The position numbers were made by a program, and so were the translations under genes. A model generated the notes under the pieces. That model was not told where the DNA came from and did no database searches. It was given only the letters and a program-made list of their open reading frames with translations. A stretch of 34,336 nt of DNA from positions 67,405-101,740 of the forward strand of contig MZZL01000387.1 of assembly GCA_002749535.1 (NCBI GenBank). The letters run 5' to 3'. The DNA is from Apophysomyces variabilis (lineage: Eukaryota > Mucoromycota > Mucoromycetes > Mucorales > Mucoraceae). Positions 9,099 through 19,906 of the stretch are shown here, one piece after another. How positions within the stretch are numbered: position 1 is the stretch's first letter; the number at the start of each line of letters is the position of its first letter.

Positions 9099-10948
9099 CT
9101 AACGGTTGTAGTTTTCTTCACCGCGAGCTAACTTAAACAGATAGTTTACGATACGTTCGCCATCGGCTTTTAGCCCACTATAAATATTATCCTGCGTCAG
9201 AATAGCTTACCAATGACCAATGTGGTCTTTCTACACTTACTTATGGGCATATTCGTTAGTAATCCATTGTTTAAAACCTTGTATTACTTCTGCAGTCTTT
9301 GCTGAAAGCTCTCGATCAACGTACCTAATATACAAAACCAGATTACCTGTTTGCTGGCAATGAAACATATGAGATACTTACATGTCGTCGAAATAGCTAA
9401 CACCAGCTACAGGTACCGTAGTGCTCTTGAGCACATCTTTGTCATAAAGCTGGCCCCAAGAGTGAGAAGCAAGTCGGTGTGCCAACTCAGTAAGTGGACG
9501 TAACTCAGCGTAGTCTTCGAACATGAACGGATATATCGTCTCTCCTGTAAAATGTACCGGCTGATCTGACTTAAGGTGATCTATGCGCCACTCAAAGTCT
9601 TCCGCAAATTCGGACTTAAGGATTCTCTCGGCTGACCAATTACTGGCCTGACCTTGGCAATAAATCGCTTCATGAAGAACAGCATATATCACGTTCGAAT
9701 CCCAACTTTGCAATTGTTGGATATTATTCAATGTACGATAACTTAAGCGCTCCATACGATCCAGATCGTTCGCAGCTTGTAAAATCAATTCATGTACCTT
9801 ATCATAGCCTCCTGAAAAACCAAATTGTATGCCAAGCTGAAGGAAACGTCGAGCAGTGAGAAACCCGCCATTGGGTAGACTTGGCTTGTTCTCAGAAACA
9901 TAAGCATGAATTCTGCGTACACGAGTCACATCGTGAGGGAACTTCTCGTAATAGATTTTGTTTCTTTTCAGGATCCTTGGGTATAAGGCACGATACACTT
10001 CATCAGGAGAATCTACGAGAGGCGGTACCCCCCCAGTAATTAAAGCCTCCTTAACAGACTGAGGACTACAAATACGTTCAGTCATTGTTATGGCCCATTT
10101 CCTGTGTCTTTGTGTTTGGGCTCTTACAATAAAGATAGATAGGTTCCAATGCAGAATCCACCAAAACTTTGCCCCAGCAAACTGATTCGTTTCTCGTATC
10201 CATCAGCACGGTCTTTGGTTAGCTGATGTCGTATTGTCTCACAATCTCTAACGATGCTATCTGCACGGAAGTGTTTGACGTAATTCAGCTTTTGCACAGT
10301 CGTTGAGAGTTTCAAAGCATCCAGTGACTCGGCCGAGATTTGTGAGGATAGACCTGTACCGCGTTGATCAAGTAAAAGAACTTGATATCCATGGTCAAAA
10401 GCTGCTTTGATCCATCCAGAATTGGCATCGCTCGGTAACGCAACCTCAAAACCTGGACCTCCCTAAGAAATATGATTATTTTATGCTTCGATCCAAGCAG
10501 AAATATGCAATTCTATACCTGTAGATAGAGAAGGTATGGTAAGTTGTTGATGAGGTCTTCCTTACCGATAGGGACAAGCTGACGAACAAAGACGTCGATG
10601 TATTGACAGGAGTCCTTTTGCTCGTAATCTTTTCTTACGGTAAGAGAAACACGAAATGAAATAGCACGCACGCGTCAAAAAAGAAAAAACATCATTACCA
10701 AGGGGACATTTAAAGAATCGATCAAACACTCGTGCACCAGGAATCGTATAGGATTCTACTGCTGCATCATGTTTATAGGATGGCATGGGTTTGGTAAAGA
10801 GTCGTTTTCGTGTAACGCTGGCGTGAAACTGGGAAAAGTGATGGCACGGAGTTCTGGCAGTCATTGTAGCAAGAGGGTATCCATGGCCAGATAGGATGGG
10901 TACTCCCCGTATTATTCCAAAAGAGCGTAAATAACACAATAGATTCAT
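9099..10948 (-). CDS. Proline iminopeptidase (peptidase family S33, alpha/beta-hydrolase), 6 exons
   Basis: It removes N-terminal proline from peptides. Exons 10948-10699, 10628-10519, 10462-10128, 10065-9382, 9324-9241 and 9177-9099 join into 513 codons without a stop. The segment LLYLQGGPGFE (oxyanion-hole GGPG at 121-124) is followed by LLLDQRGTGLS and the nucleophile elbow GQSFGG with Ser219. Near the C-terminus come YFDDMYVD (acidic residue 458 or 459) and NEYAHNGLKADG with His487, completing a Ser-Asp-His triad. The conserved region begins at YTIPGARVFDRFF, so about 65 N-terminal residues are an extension rich in Arg/His/Thr and poor in acidic residues. Inner ATG codons (MTARTP, MPSYKHD) are alternative starts. 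The third-intron acceptor TTTGTAG gives YLSLFPQSVKEAL, matching the family. It is oriented like its neighbours, but no shared regulation is visible. Confidence 0.9.
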
Positions 10949-11340
10949 TGTCCCCAGTTAAGAATCGATAAATAAGTAAGAAATGAAATCGAATAGCTGC
11001 TCTTCTATCAGGCTAAGCCTTGTTCTTTTCTCTCTACACGTGTGTGACCCTGAGCATCACCAATCCACGAGTCATTTTTCAATTCTTCCAAGAAATTAAA
11101 TCATCCTCTCTACCACTTATCTAACAGTAGTTCAATGCCCACTGCAGCAACATGCATATTTGTTTTGTACTCGAAGAATATTTATAACCACAACAGATGA
11201 TCAACACCTTTAAATATATAACCAAGTTATACGTACATACTCCCAAAGATAACTACAACTACATTTCATTTTCTTTCTACAAAAGGGTATGCCTTTTTCA
11301 TATCCCTCGGATAGGATTCCTTTTCATCGAAATATTGCAT
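10949..11340. other. Intergenic region between iminopeptidase and SOD genes
   Basis: This interval should hold the iminopeptidase promoter (minus strand) and the 3' untranslated region of the SOD gene. It is AT-rich, with AATATTTATAACC near 11177 and TTTAAATATATAACC near 11210. I see no ORF, RNA gene or repeat that I can support. Confidence 0.4.
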
Positions 11341-11973
11341 TTATTTGGCAACTAGGAAGGAAGGATCAGTTAAAGTGCAAGACATAGCAGATAACTTACT
11401 GCCAATGACACCACAGGCCCACCGGTCACCAGCATTTCCGGTGGTCTTGGACAATTCGTGACCGCCCTGACCGAGGTCGTCTTCGGCAGCGTGCACGACA
11501 ATAGTGCGTCTAGAGTAAAGGAAGAACAGATGTTAAATAAGACATGAAAGGTTATTAGGTATGATTATTTACCCAATGACAGAGTGAGGACCGATCAACT
11601 TGACTTGTTTATCTTCAATTTTCAAGGTAGCTTTGCCGTCAGCATCAGCAACAACATTACCCAAGTCGCCAGCATGACGTTCCTCACTATCAGGACTGCC
11701 GTGGGTTTTGCCATGGGGATTAAAGTGAGCTCCAGCAGAGGTACAGCCTGACAAACGGCAAAAAAGAAAAAGTAAGTCAGCTTGGCGTTAAGAATAAAGC
11801 GACAAACCATTGGTGTTGTCACCAAACTCGTGAACGTGGAAACCGTGCTTGCCGGGAGTCAAACCGGTGATAGTAGCCTCAATGGTGGTGGGGGCGTTTT
11901 CGGACTCCTGAACAAAGGTAACGGTTCCAGTCACCTTGGAATCACCACGAATGAAAGCAACAGCCTTGACCAT
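11341..11973 (-). CDS. sod1: Cu/Zn superoxide dismutase, cytosolic type, 4 exons
   Basis: It dismutates superoxide to O2 and H2O2. Exons 11973-11808, 11747-11573, 11509-11400 and a tiny last exon 11351-11341 give exactly 153 aa, the canonical SOD1 length. All metal ligands sit at standard positions: His46, His48 ([10 protein letters not shown]), His63, His71, His80, Asp83 and His120 ([11 protein letters not shown]). The disulfide pair is Cys57 (GCTSAG) and Cys146 (ACGVIGIAK), and the active-site Arg143 is present. There is no signal peptide or transit peptide, so a cytosolic enzyme is expected. The last exon encodes only the end of IAK and the stop. Read without that last splice, the frame would continue into a non-conserved tail, so the model with the CCTAG acceptor is preferred. 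Confidence 0.96.
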
Positions 11974-12036
11974 ATTTGATTATTGTTTATGTAAGAGAAG
12001 GGATACGCACGAAAGAAATGAGAGAGAGGGAACATC

Positions 12037-12045
12037 ATTTTATAT
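12037..12045 (-). promoter_or_regulatory. TATA-like element of the SOD gene
   Basis: On the minus strand the sequence reads GATATAAAATG, about 65-70 nt upstream of the SOD start codon. Spacing and sequence fit a TATA box with a short 5' leader. No further regulatory motif, such as a stress-response element, could be assigned with confidence. Confidence 0.45.
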
Positions 12046-13142
12046 CTTGGGCTTTAAAAGCATATGGCGCGTTCGTTCTCAGCTCTGACATCAGAAGCAA
12101 TCAGCCAGGCATTTTAATACGGACTTTGAATTTCTGCTCCCGAAACAAGTACTTCAATCAATCAGAGGTACAGATTAAAAAGAGAAATCACTCAATCATC
12201 AATAATGTTCAGTTGAAATTCGGTTGAAACTAATAACAATTAGTTCTTTTGATTCCACACATGTTACCAGAGACGGAGTGCTTTCGAAGTCCGGAGTTAA
12301 TGGGTGGTCATTTTACGTAAATCGTTCAAAGTGCGCGCGTAACCAAACCGTATTTGTCAGCATCAGATTATCCAATCAAGGATCTAATTTATGTCATCCT
12401 TCGCGACTCTTTCTCTGGAATCAGCGGAGGAAACATATAACCGAATCCCGGACATCTCTCTCGTCAAAAGAACAGAAATAAAGCCGCAGATACTGCTTTA
12501 CATTGATAAGCCAGGAACACTTTTGAGAACTCAGGATGGAGGGAAGATCTCAAATATTTATATCTACTAGAAGAGCACATACAGCCATTCTTACCATCTA
12601 AGTTTATTCTGTGGCAAAGCACTTCTGGACATGCCACTGGTGGGTTACATTATACCAATGGAACTTCAAGCATAAAGGAGCAAAAACACCTTAGGAATCA
12701 AATTGTAGACCGTAAATGAAATTGACGGGTTGAACACCATAAGTAGCAGCTTGTATTTGGTTAAATTCATTCTGATTGTAAATCTTCCCACCCTTTGAAA
12801 ATGACGTTACAGTCCAATTTAAAAGATAGTATAAAAAACAAGATGGATCAGTAAACAAAAAAATTTCTTAAATGCTACCAAAACTAAACATAGTAGGTGA
12901 AGCCGCCAAATGGATAGTCTGTTTTCGTGGCTGTAGAATACTACACGCAAATTTTTTGGTTGGGAGACCATGGATCTCATAATGTTTGTTGTCCAACACG
13001 TACGCTGATGACTAATTATGGACGAATCATATTCTAAAAAAGGATGGCAAAGGAAAAGGCAGTATACAACCCACAAGTGTTAGGAGGAAGGGACAGAAGC
13101 TCGAGAGTAAGTTTCATCTAAAGCTGCGAGGGCAGGGAAAAG
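12046..13142. other. Intergenic region upstream of SOD, no recognised gene
   Basis: ORFs of 60-85 codons on both strands (for example 12224-12481 + and 12819-13076 -) have no recognisable domain, no splice logic and AT-driven composition. I treat them as chance. The proximal part presumably contains SOD upstream control sequence. Confidence 0.4.
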
Positions 13143-13820
13143 ATGGATGACTCACTTGAAAAGATGTTGCTCATCTTTGAAAGAATGGATCAGGTTACTA
13201 ACAGTGGTAATGGTGCGGGAAGGCAAGAAAGAAATATCATTGAATATTTGATCCAGATGCCAAAGCCAGATGGAAAGCAGCGAACGTTCGAAAATATGGG
13301 GAAGCCAGATCGACCCGGTAGGGTAACTTTCGGCGTAAAGGACGGAACCATATATTGCAAGCGGTATGTGGGATAGAGAATTACCAGAGCCACTTGTATT
13401 TGACACTTATGAGAGTATTGAATGCGGGTAGGCGAATCAGGCTTGGGGAATTAAGTTAGCGGAACAACCGAAAGCACACTTGAGTCAATCATTCGCCATT
13501 CACTTTGAAGCCATGCAAAAGGGATATCAGATCCAAAAGGTCGATTGGGAAGTTGCCAACTGTCAGCAACAATTCAAGAATGAATAATAAATGAAGCAGG
13601 ATTTGCCTTTGGGCTTGTGCACGACGGAATGGTGGCTGGTGAACTTGTACATGTCAGGCAAAGTTCGCCTAGCGAGTCTTGGTATCAGTCACCAATCATA
13701 CGAACATTACCCATACCACCAATGTCCCAACCATCGACTAATATACTCTATCCTATGAACAGACAAAGAATAGCCCAAAGACGCTGCATGACCTGCAGAC
13801 AGCTTGATTATTCAGGATAA
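13143..13820 (+). pseudogene. Degraded protein-coding remnant of unknown family
   Basis: Three consecutive + strand segments look protein-like but lie in different frames. The first is 13143-13376 (starts MDDSLEKMLLIFERMDQ). The second, about 13366-13590, contains WGIKLAEQPKAHLSQSF and EAMQKGYQIQKVDWEVANC and is interrupted by a TAG at 13429-13431. The third is 13617-13820 and ends QRRCMTCRQLDYSG. That last piece has a C-x2-C followed by a region where zinc knuckles usually have GHxxxxC, suggesting a broken CCHC finger. The pattern fits a decayed gene, perhaps from a transposon, but I do not recognise the family, and the assignment to one former gene is inference. Confidence 0.35.
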
Positions 13821-14193
13821 CCAAAAACGTATCCTCTGAGAGAAATTAGTTATTCTTATTTCTCATTGTTAAGATACCTATGTTGTTAAATAAGCATTGC
13901 TAGTAAACGTATGGAAATGGTCCATTTCTAGATCACAATGGCTAATTGTCCTATGAAATTTGCCTTTTTCTCTCCTAAACTTGGTCTCTCTCGTAGACGC
14001 AAAACTTGTAGACAGTTGCGGAAAAAAAATCATTCTATAAATAGTTTGTAGAGTAGGAACAACATAACATTCATCAACAGCGCGCTAGAGAATGGACAAA
14101 ATATGTTGTACACTACTAAGACATATCACACCAGTTTTGAACCGGAAGACACGATATATACTTGCAGTTAGGACAAATCTATACATTCATTTG
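13821..14193. other. Intergenic region, 3' flank of the rhomboid gene
   Basis: No ORF or RNA gene is recognised. It separates the pseudogene remnant from the rhomboid stop codon and should include the rhomboid 3' untranslated region. Confidence 0.4.
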
Positions 14194-15693
14194 TTAAAGG
14201 AAAGTTAGGCGTATATCCAATAGACATCGTACCAGTCTTGGGTCAGGGCTCGAATAAAAGACTTTGATGGCGGCAGCAAACATTACGATCAGAAGCACCA
14301 ATGCGCCAATACGAACAAACCATGTAATGAATTGCGCGCGCCTGGATGCGTTTGGTCTCATGGGAGCAATCAATATGCCCATAACAATACCCACAGCCAA
14401 ACCGCCTAAAGGAGTGTTCTTTAACTCAAGTTCATCAAATCGATAAGAGTGTACATACCCACGTGGGCAAAATTGTCCAGACCCGGCAACAAACCCAATA
14501 CCAAGGAAATAATGGTAGACAACAAGATCCTAGCTAGTTCTTGCCCGGGATTAGGTATGATTTTCCAGTTTATAAATACATCCACGAGCATATATCCAAT
14601 TAACCCAAACAAAGCACCAGAACATCCCATGGAGGCTAACAACGAAGAGATAAAAATTTATATCACTCATCAGGTCAATCGATGATGTACAGCTGTTCAT
14701 GAATTGCAAAGGTATTCTTTGTCTTTTCTTACCAGATTTTCCTTGAGAAAGCATCGAACTGAGTACGAAGCCCCAAATTCCCGAAGCCATGTAGAGGAGA
14801 ACATATCGAGGTAGGCCCAGAATGCGTTCTAAATCCACACCGAGACGTAAATGGGTAAGCATATTCATCAGGTAATGAATGATGCCAGCGTGCATGAAGA
14901 TGGGTAACACTAAGCGGAAAGCTTGGTTTGGTTGTCCATCAGGACCGAAGCCGCCAAATCCGCACAACTGCTCTAATGTGCAGGTGTCCGCAAGTGATCG
15001 ATAGCAATCCGGATAGATCGTGGTTAATGGCACATTGGGAAGCGGACGCATACAAGGGGTGAATCGTGCGCCTAGATTAATCAAAACCTGGAATACGCTT
15101 GATTATGATCCCGCTCTTTTCTTTTATTTTTTCTTTTTTTTTTTTTTTTCATCGCGTCTTACAGTAAAGCTCGGTCCGATCATCGGATTGATCGGACTGG
15201 TCTGAATAACGTTGCCTGTCATTTGATAGTTCCGAACGAATTCAATCACAAGGACTACCAACATGGCTAGACCAGATAGCCAACTGAACCATGCTTGCTG
15301 GACAGGTCCGATCAACAGACGCAGCCAAAGCGGTCGGTTATGTTCGTACGTAGCAGGTAATAGTGGTCCACCGGGACCAGGAGCTGGTGTGTACATATAG
15401 TTGGTTGGTTGTGGAGGAGGTACATACACAGGCTGGTGATATGGGTTAGGGGAGCCTGGTGTGTTATAGTTTTCAGGATGTTGACTGCGCATTTCATAGT
15501 TATCACCCACGGCCGTCTTCTCATCTCTAACTTGATTTGAGTAGTACGTTTCAGTCGCAAAATTTCCATAGGCAGGATGATGTTGTTGCTGCGAAGGGGT
15601 AGGTATGGGTGAATGAGCTGTACGGGGGGAGCTGTATATTGGTGTTTGCTGGCCTTCAGGCGTCGCCGGGCCAGTATGTGGATTATTGTACAT
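14194..15693 (-). CDS. Rhomboid intramembrane serine protease, 4 exons
   Basis: Rhomboids cleave transmembrane substrates within the membrane. Exons 15693-15163, 15087-14733, 14635-14459 and 14405-14194 join into 424 aa. Residues 1-120 are a Pro/Gln/Tyr-rich, presumably cytosolic tail. A first membrane segment lies at about 135-153. VLINLGARFTPCMR at 178-191 is typical of the eukaryotic secretase-type subfamily. The HAGIIHYLMN motif follows (His243, His248, Asn252). The catalytic Ser301 sits in GCSGALFG, where Cys replaces the usual Ala of GASG. The catalytic His353 is in NFAHVGG. About seven hydrophobic segments are visible. Intron 1 contains a 17-18 nt A-tract. The last exon reads to LDIRLTFL; many fungal homologues end in a Cys-rich tail, so the extreme C-terminus is less certain. 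Organelle (Golgi/ER/plasma membrane) location is inferred from the subfamily. Confidence 0.9.
15133..15150. repeat. Poly(T) homopolymer inside rhomboid intron 1
   Basis: A run of about 17 T on the + strand (A on the coding strand) lies 13 nt inside the intron donor. If the intron were retained it would encode polylysine. It is a likely length-variable or sequencing-error site but does not affect the spliced reading frame. Confidence 0.8.
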
Positions 15694-17274
15694 GGCGGCT
15701 TGGGACTTGTGAAAGATGAGGAGAAAGGAGAGATTTCTTTTTATTCAGTGGTAATATTTGCAAACACGAGTTATTTTTAGACCTCTGCTCTATTTTTGAG
15801 ATTATGTTTTCTGCGGATGCGATTCTCCTACACTCAATAAGGAAATATCTGCACTATGTTTATGCTTCTATCATAGAGTATCAAACCATTCAATAGGAGA
15901 CGGTCTATTGTTCTTCATATCATAACCATTTTCTGGGTAAGCCCATCATGCAAGATGATAATCTATGTCTTGGCTGCTTAAGGCTTGAATAGACCAATTT
16001 TTTGAATTTCAAAGTCATAGGTATCCAAAGACAATGTTATATCTCTTTGACTCATGCCTTTTCTTTATCTTTTATTTTATTACCTATGATTCTCTCAATG
16101 TAAGAACCGTATCCCTTACAATTACTATTGGACTTTCAACGTTTTCTCGTTCTTAGCAGTTTTCCAAGAAATTAGCTCAGAACATCCTACAATACCTTGA
16201 GGAAACTATCAAAAAGCTGCGACTCATCTTGGTGATAGAACTAAAAATTAAGCAGGCTGCCTGTGACACATGTCACAAATTCAGTGACTCCCGCTGATAA
16301 TACTATTGTTGGGCATGACACATTCGTTTATAGACGGGTATAAAATGACCTTTAACTTCGTTCTCCTTTAGCTCTTTTCCTTAGTTAGCATTTCTGCCGG
16401 TATGTATTAGTATTTCCGAGCTCTTAGTTCCCAGCTCTACTTTAACCAAGACTAACCTCATGCTGGTAGTTCACTCATGGTGGATACTGTTGAGACACAT
16501 TATCCTCTATAACCCTTTGGCTCCTATTTTTGTTCTTCCTTCTTTTTGTTCCGCCCCAGCTTCCCCTCGCGGAGTGTATATGTTCTTGATTGGTATACAG
16601 TGCTTACTAGTAGTTTACCTTTGATTTAAACGGACAATCGCATACAGATAACAACATTTTCCATTCTAGGCCCTTCTACCTTTCTTGCCTTTACCCTAAA
16701 TTCAATGCAACAAAATATCGGACCCGTGCGTTTGGGGTTATGTTTACGGATGGGTAAAAGACAAAGAAGTATTATTCTTATGTACTAACAGTGAATTCAT
16801 CATCAGCGCTGCTGAAGTGCATATGGGGCCTAGGAGAAGATTGGGTTGATGCAGGTCAAATATGCCTTCTGCTTATGAGCTATATATTAGCAAACTGCAG
16901 TTATTTTGGCCTTAGCGCAAACTTAGCCTTCCCATGGGCGCAAAATCTTAAGTAGCATTCAATCAGGAGTAGGTATATCTTGGTTTGTCTTACAGCGAAA
17001 ACCAGCAATAAATGATTGCTTGTTTTCCAATGTCAATTGGGACTTCAAGTGCTTTTTTTTTCCAAGATCCTCTGCAAACTACGATCTTCGTTGAAACAAG
17101 AGCCGAAAACAAGGGGAACGGATGTAGTTCGGTAGAAAAATAAAGACTAAAACGAAGAAGCAAACATGTAGTCTTAGAGGGAGCGTTATCAGCGACAAAC
17201 AGAACATTCGTTAGCTATACTGATCACGCTGTTAGATGAAAAGATGTTGCGCTTTATTATTGTTTCACTTTCTA
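15694..17274. other. Long intergenic region; possible unassigned promoter
   Basis: These 1.6 kb separate the rhomboid start from the end of the PH-domain gene. No ORF longer than about 60 codons was recognised. A well-formed TATA (GGGTATAAAATG, 16336-16347) is followed by a pyrimidine-rich stretch and a donor-like CCG|GTATGT near 16398. An acceptor-like TTTTCCATTCTAG ends near 16670. This is the architecture of a transcribed, spliced unit on the + strand, but no conserved product is visible. Confidence 0.35.
16339..16345 (+). promoter_or_regulatory. TATA-like element without an assigned gene
   Basis: TATAAAA is followed about 20 nt later by a CT-rich leader (CTTCGTTCTCCTTTAGCTC...) like those preceding other genes in this window. 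No coding sequence was identified downstream, so it may drive a non-coding or very small transcript, or be fortuitous. Confidence 0.3.
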
Positions 17275-19906
17275 TTAATGATCCTTTGCCAAAGGGCGTC
17301 CTCTACAGGCCATTTTTGGGTCTTTAAAAGCCATCGTAGACTTATCTACTGAAGGTGGCAACGGGGATGGAGAGGGAATCATTGGCATTATGGGAATACC
17401 GTTCATAGGTGCTTGCATATAAGGATACATCATTGCCATGGGTGGAGGAGATGGTGCAGGAATACCGCCATAACCGCTCGTATACATCATTATCTTATAA
17501 ATATCAATCAGTTAAAGGATGGAATAAACGTATTTGATAGACTTTTCTTTTCTTTACCTGATGCTTCAGAAACTGTTGTTGTCGTTGTTCAAGAATTCTT
17601 CGTTCCTTTTCTCGTTCAAATCGATCCGCATGGTGCTGATTTACTCGTTCAGTTACGCGCATGCCGTAGCCTTCCTTACGATCTTTTTCGCGCTGTGATA
17701 TCATGCCTATGAGCCCGGCCTGGGGCGCGCGGGGTTTATCTGGGACTTGAATTAACGGTTGTCCCGTGGCCCTTGCGTATTCAATCTGTTCTTTAGCACT
17801 AAGCTGCTCGCCGAGGTAAGTGTCTAACAAACTGTTTTGTGGTGCAAAGTGGTCACCCAGGGGGGGAATCATTGGCCCTTCGGTATCACTGTCGTAAGAG
17901 TCGTTATCGTACGGATGCCGTTGATGTTGATGCTGGGAAGAGTGAGGATGATGGTTGGAATGATGTTGATGGCGATAGTGATCTTCCTCCTCTTCCCAGC
18001 CATGATCCCAAGACCGGCGCCGATCCATATCACTGCTGCCTGACCGACTATCCACGGAAAGATACTCGGATAATTTAACGTTGGCGGGCAAACTGCTCTT
18101 ACGGTAGGATGATTTCTCTCCATCATTCTCAAGGTACTTATTAAAGTCCATAGCTAGATTGAAATCACCGAAAAGCGAAGTGGAAGCACTGGCTGACGAG
18201 GAAGATGAAGAAGACTGCTCCTTTGTATGGCATTGATGGCCATTTCTGGAGTCATCATCATGAACGTGATCAAGCATAAATGAGCTACTGTTGCTTGTCC
18301 TGCGTGACATCTTGGGCACATCAAATCCATTCCCAAAGTCAAAATCAGGTATCAAGCTTTCAGTCATAGACTTAGGGCCGGAGGGCGTATGCGATGCACG
18401 ACGTCTATTAATGCCGATGGGCTCATCATCACTATCTTGTTCCTTATCTTCGTCATCATCATCGTTGTCTTCTTCCCCATCGTCCTCACTTTCATCGCTA
18501 GAGTCAGCCACATGCCGAGTGAATTTGCAATCATCGGTATCGTTATCCTCTTCTGGATCGGCATCAGACGCTGCACGTGCGTATGCTGTAGTTTCGTCGC
18601 ATGCTACGGTGATCAATGGCAAGCTATTTGCTCTTCCTGTCACTGATCTGGCAACCAATGACCCAGGGGATGGCGAGGATGAAGATGCCGTAATGGGCTC
18701 TAACAACTTTTTGTATAAAGCATTCGTGAATAGTTTGTCTGTCTCATGTCTACTGATTGAGTTGGCGCTCATATGATCGAGCACATCATCGACTTCCAGG
18801 AACAATCTCGGGCTATCTTCTGAAGGTTCCCCAAAATTAAGAGCAGTGGGGTGAGCTGCATCACACAGAAGTGATTGAGGTCTCCCGTAGACTTTGAAGG
18901 CATCGTAGATGGCTAGGAGCCATTGCAGCATATGTGAACTGCTGTCAGCCATCAACAATAGATGCGTTTCGGGACTTTCTATTCTCATGATGGATCCTTT
19001 GTCGATCAGTTGAGGAGATTCTGGATAAAGCGCGTAGGCATGAGTGACTTCCGTGAGCGAAAAGGCGGGTGTTTTGGATTTTTTGCTGTCGAACAGGAGA
19101 AGATGGGAAAGGGAAGACGAAGTGGAAGAGGTATTCGCAGTCTTCTTGAAAAGCTTGCGTTCGTCTTTTTTATCCAATGTGACCCAGAATCTTGTCCATT
19201 CTGTTGTTCCTGGTAAAAGTGCTTGCAAAAACGAAGGTTCTGCTTTCACCGGAATATCCTTCAATAGGCGCAAGGTGAAAAGTAAGTGCAGCTTTTTATA
19301 TTCGAAGCAGGCCAGACGAAGGGCGCAGACCCAGCGTCGAACAGTGGGTTCATCTGATGCTTCGAAGCACACGCAGCGTGCCTTGTTGGTTATAGAAAAC
19401 ACGTGTTTCTTCTTATTTCTCCCATCCTCCGCCTCCTGAGTAAGGGATTGCACCACTGCATCGTCGGATATTTTCAGATATTGCGGCATAATGCTAGACT
19501 GTTGAATCTCCGCATCCCAAAAAGTGAGGGTCGATCCACACAATTCGGCGAAACATTTGGTTCGGGGCTTTTCACCAGTATCGTTATGTTTCATAAGGTA
19601 ACCCTCGATGTATACTTTTTGAGTATAGTGATCAAACAATTTTACAAAGGAATGCATCTGCTGGGTGAGGACCAGGTCATTCGTGATATGCTGTTGCTGT
19701 TGCGGCTTGACGAATCTTGCTGGGCGTATACTGATTGGCTTTTGCTGAAAGTTACGGAAGGTCAACGGCCGATGGACAGTACCTGAGGGTTCGGGGACAG
19801 TAAGCAGATGCGATCGTTTAGTAGTCATGGGTATCATGGATGGTTCGTTATTATTGATTTCAGTCGGTGACGAAGCTCGACGAAGGAATGGATTCGGTCT
19901 CGGCAT
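17275..19906 (-). CDS. Double PH-domain protein, Skg3/Caf120-like, 2 exons
   Basis: Exon 1 (19906-17558) and exon 2 (17493-17275) join through a 64-nt intron into 855 aa. A first PH domain spans about 98-202 (YIEGYLMK ... ELCGSTLTFWD ... TVRRWVCALRLA). A second spans about 225-338 (FLQALLPG..EWTRFWVTL ... MLQWLLAIYDAFK). This tandem layout resembles the fungal PH proteins related to yeast Skg3 and Caf120, which are linked to bud-site/polarity and CCR4-NOT functions. The rest is low-complexity: a Ser-rich region, an Asp/Glu-rich block around 455-505, a His-rich stretch (HRHQHHSNHHPHSS), a charged REKDRKEGYGMRV...ERRILEQRQQQF segment likely to be helical or coiled-coil, and a Met/Pro-rich C-terminus from exon 2. 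Long opposite-strand ORFs here (Ser-rich) are shadows. The function is inferred from the domains only. Confidence 0.85.

Noticed and set aside
10066..10085. ATG at 10085 as start of a separate gene
   Set aside because: The ATG lies inside an intron. The frame upstream joins to the GQSFGG exon through a canonical intron.
10562..10698. Extension of the iminopeptidase first exon (SFLTRACYFISCFSYRKK...)
   Set aside because: This is intron read-through. Splicing at 10698/10629 restores the conserved LDYEQ...IDVFVRQLVPIG sequence.
5968..10948. Metabolic cluster of D-amino-acid oxidase and proline iminopeptidase
   Set aside because: Both act in amino-acid/peptide catabolism, but they are separated by 1.7 kb with a transposon relic. 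Neither divergent promoter, transporter nor regulator is present, so adjacency is not evidence of a pathway cluster.
15124..15162. Polylysine tail of the rhomboid first exon
   Set aside because: It is the A-tract in intron 1. Splicing at 15162/15088 gives the conserved PSFTVLINLGARF.
18291..18776. Serine-rich + ORF opposite the PH-domain gene
   Set aside because: It is the antisense of Asp/Glu- and Ser-rich low-complexity coding sequence. The minus-strand gene has clear PH domains, so this is a shadow.
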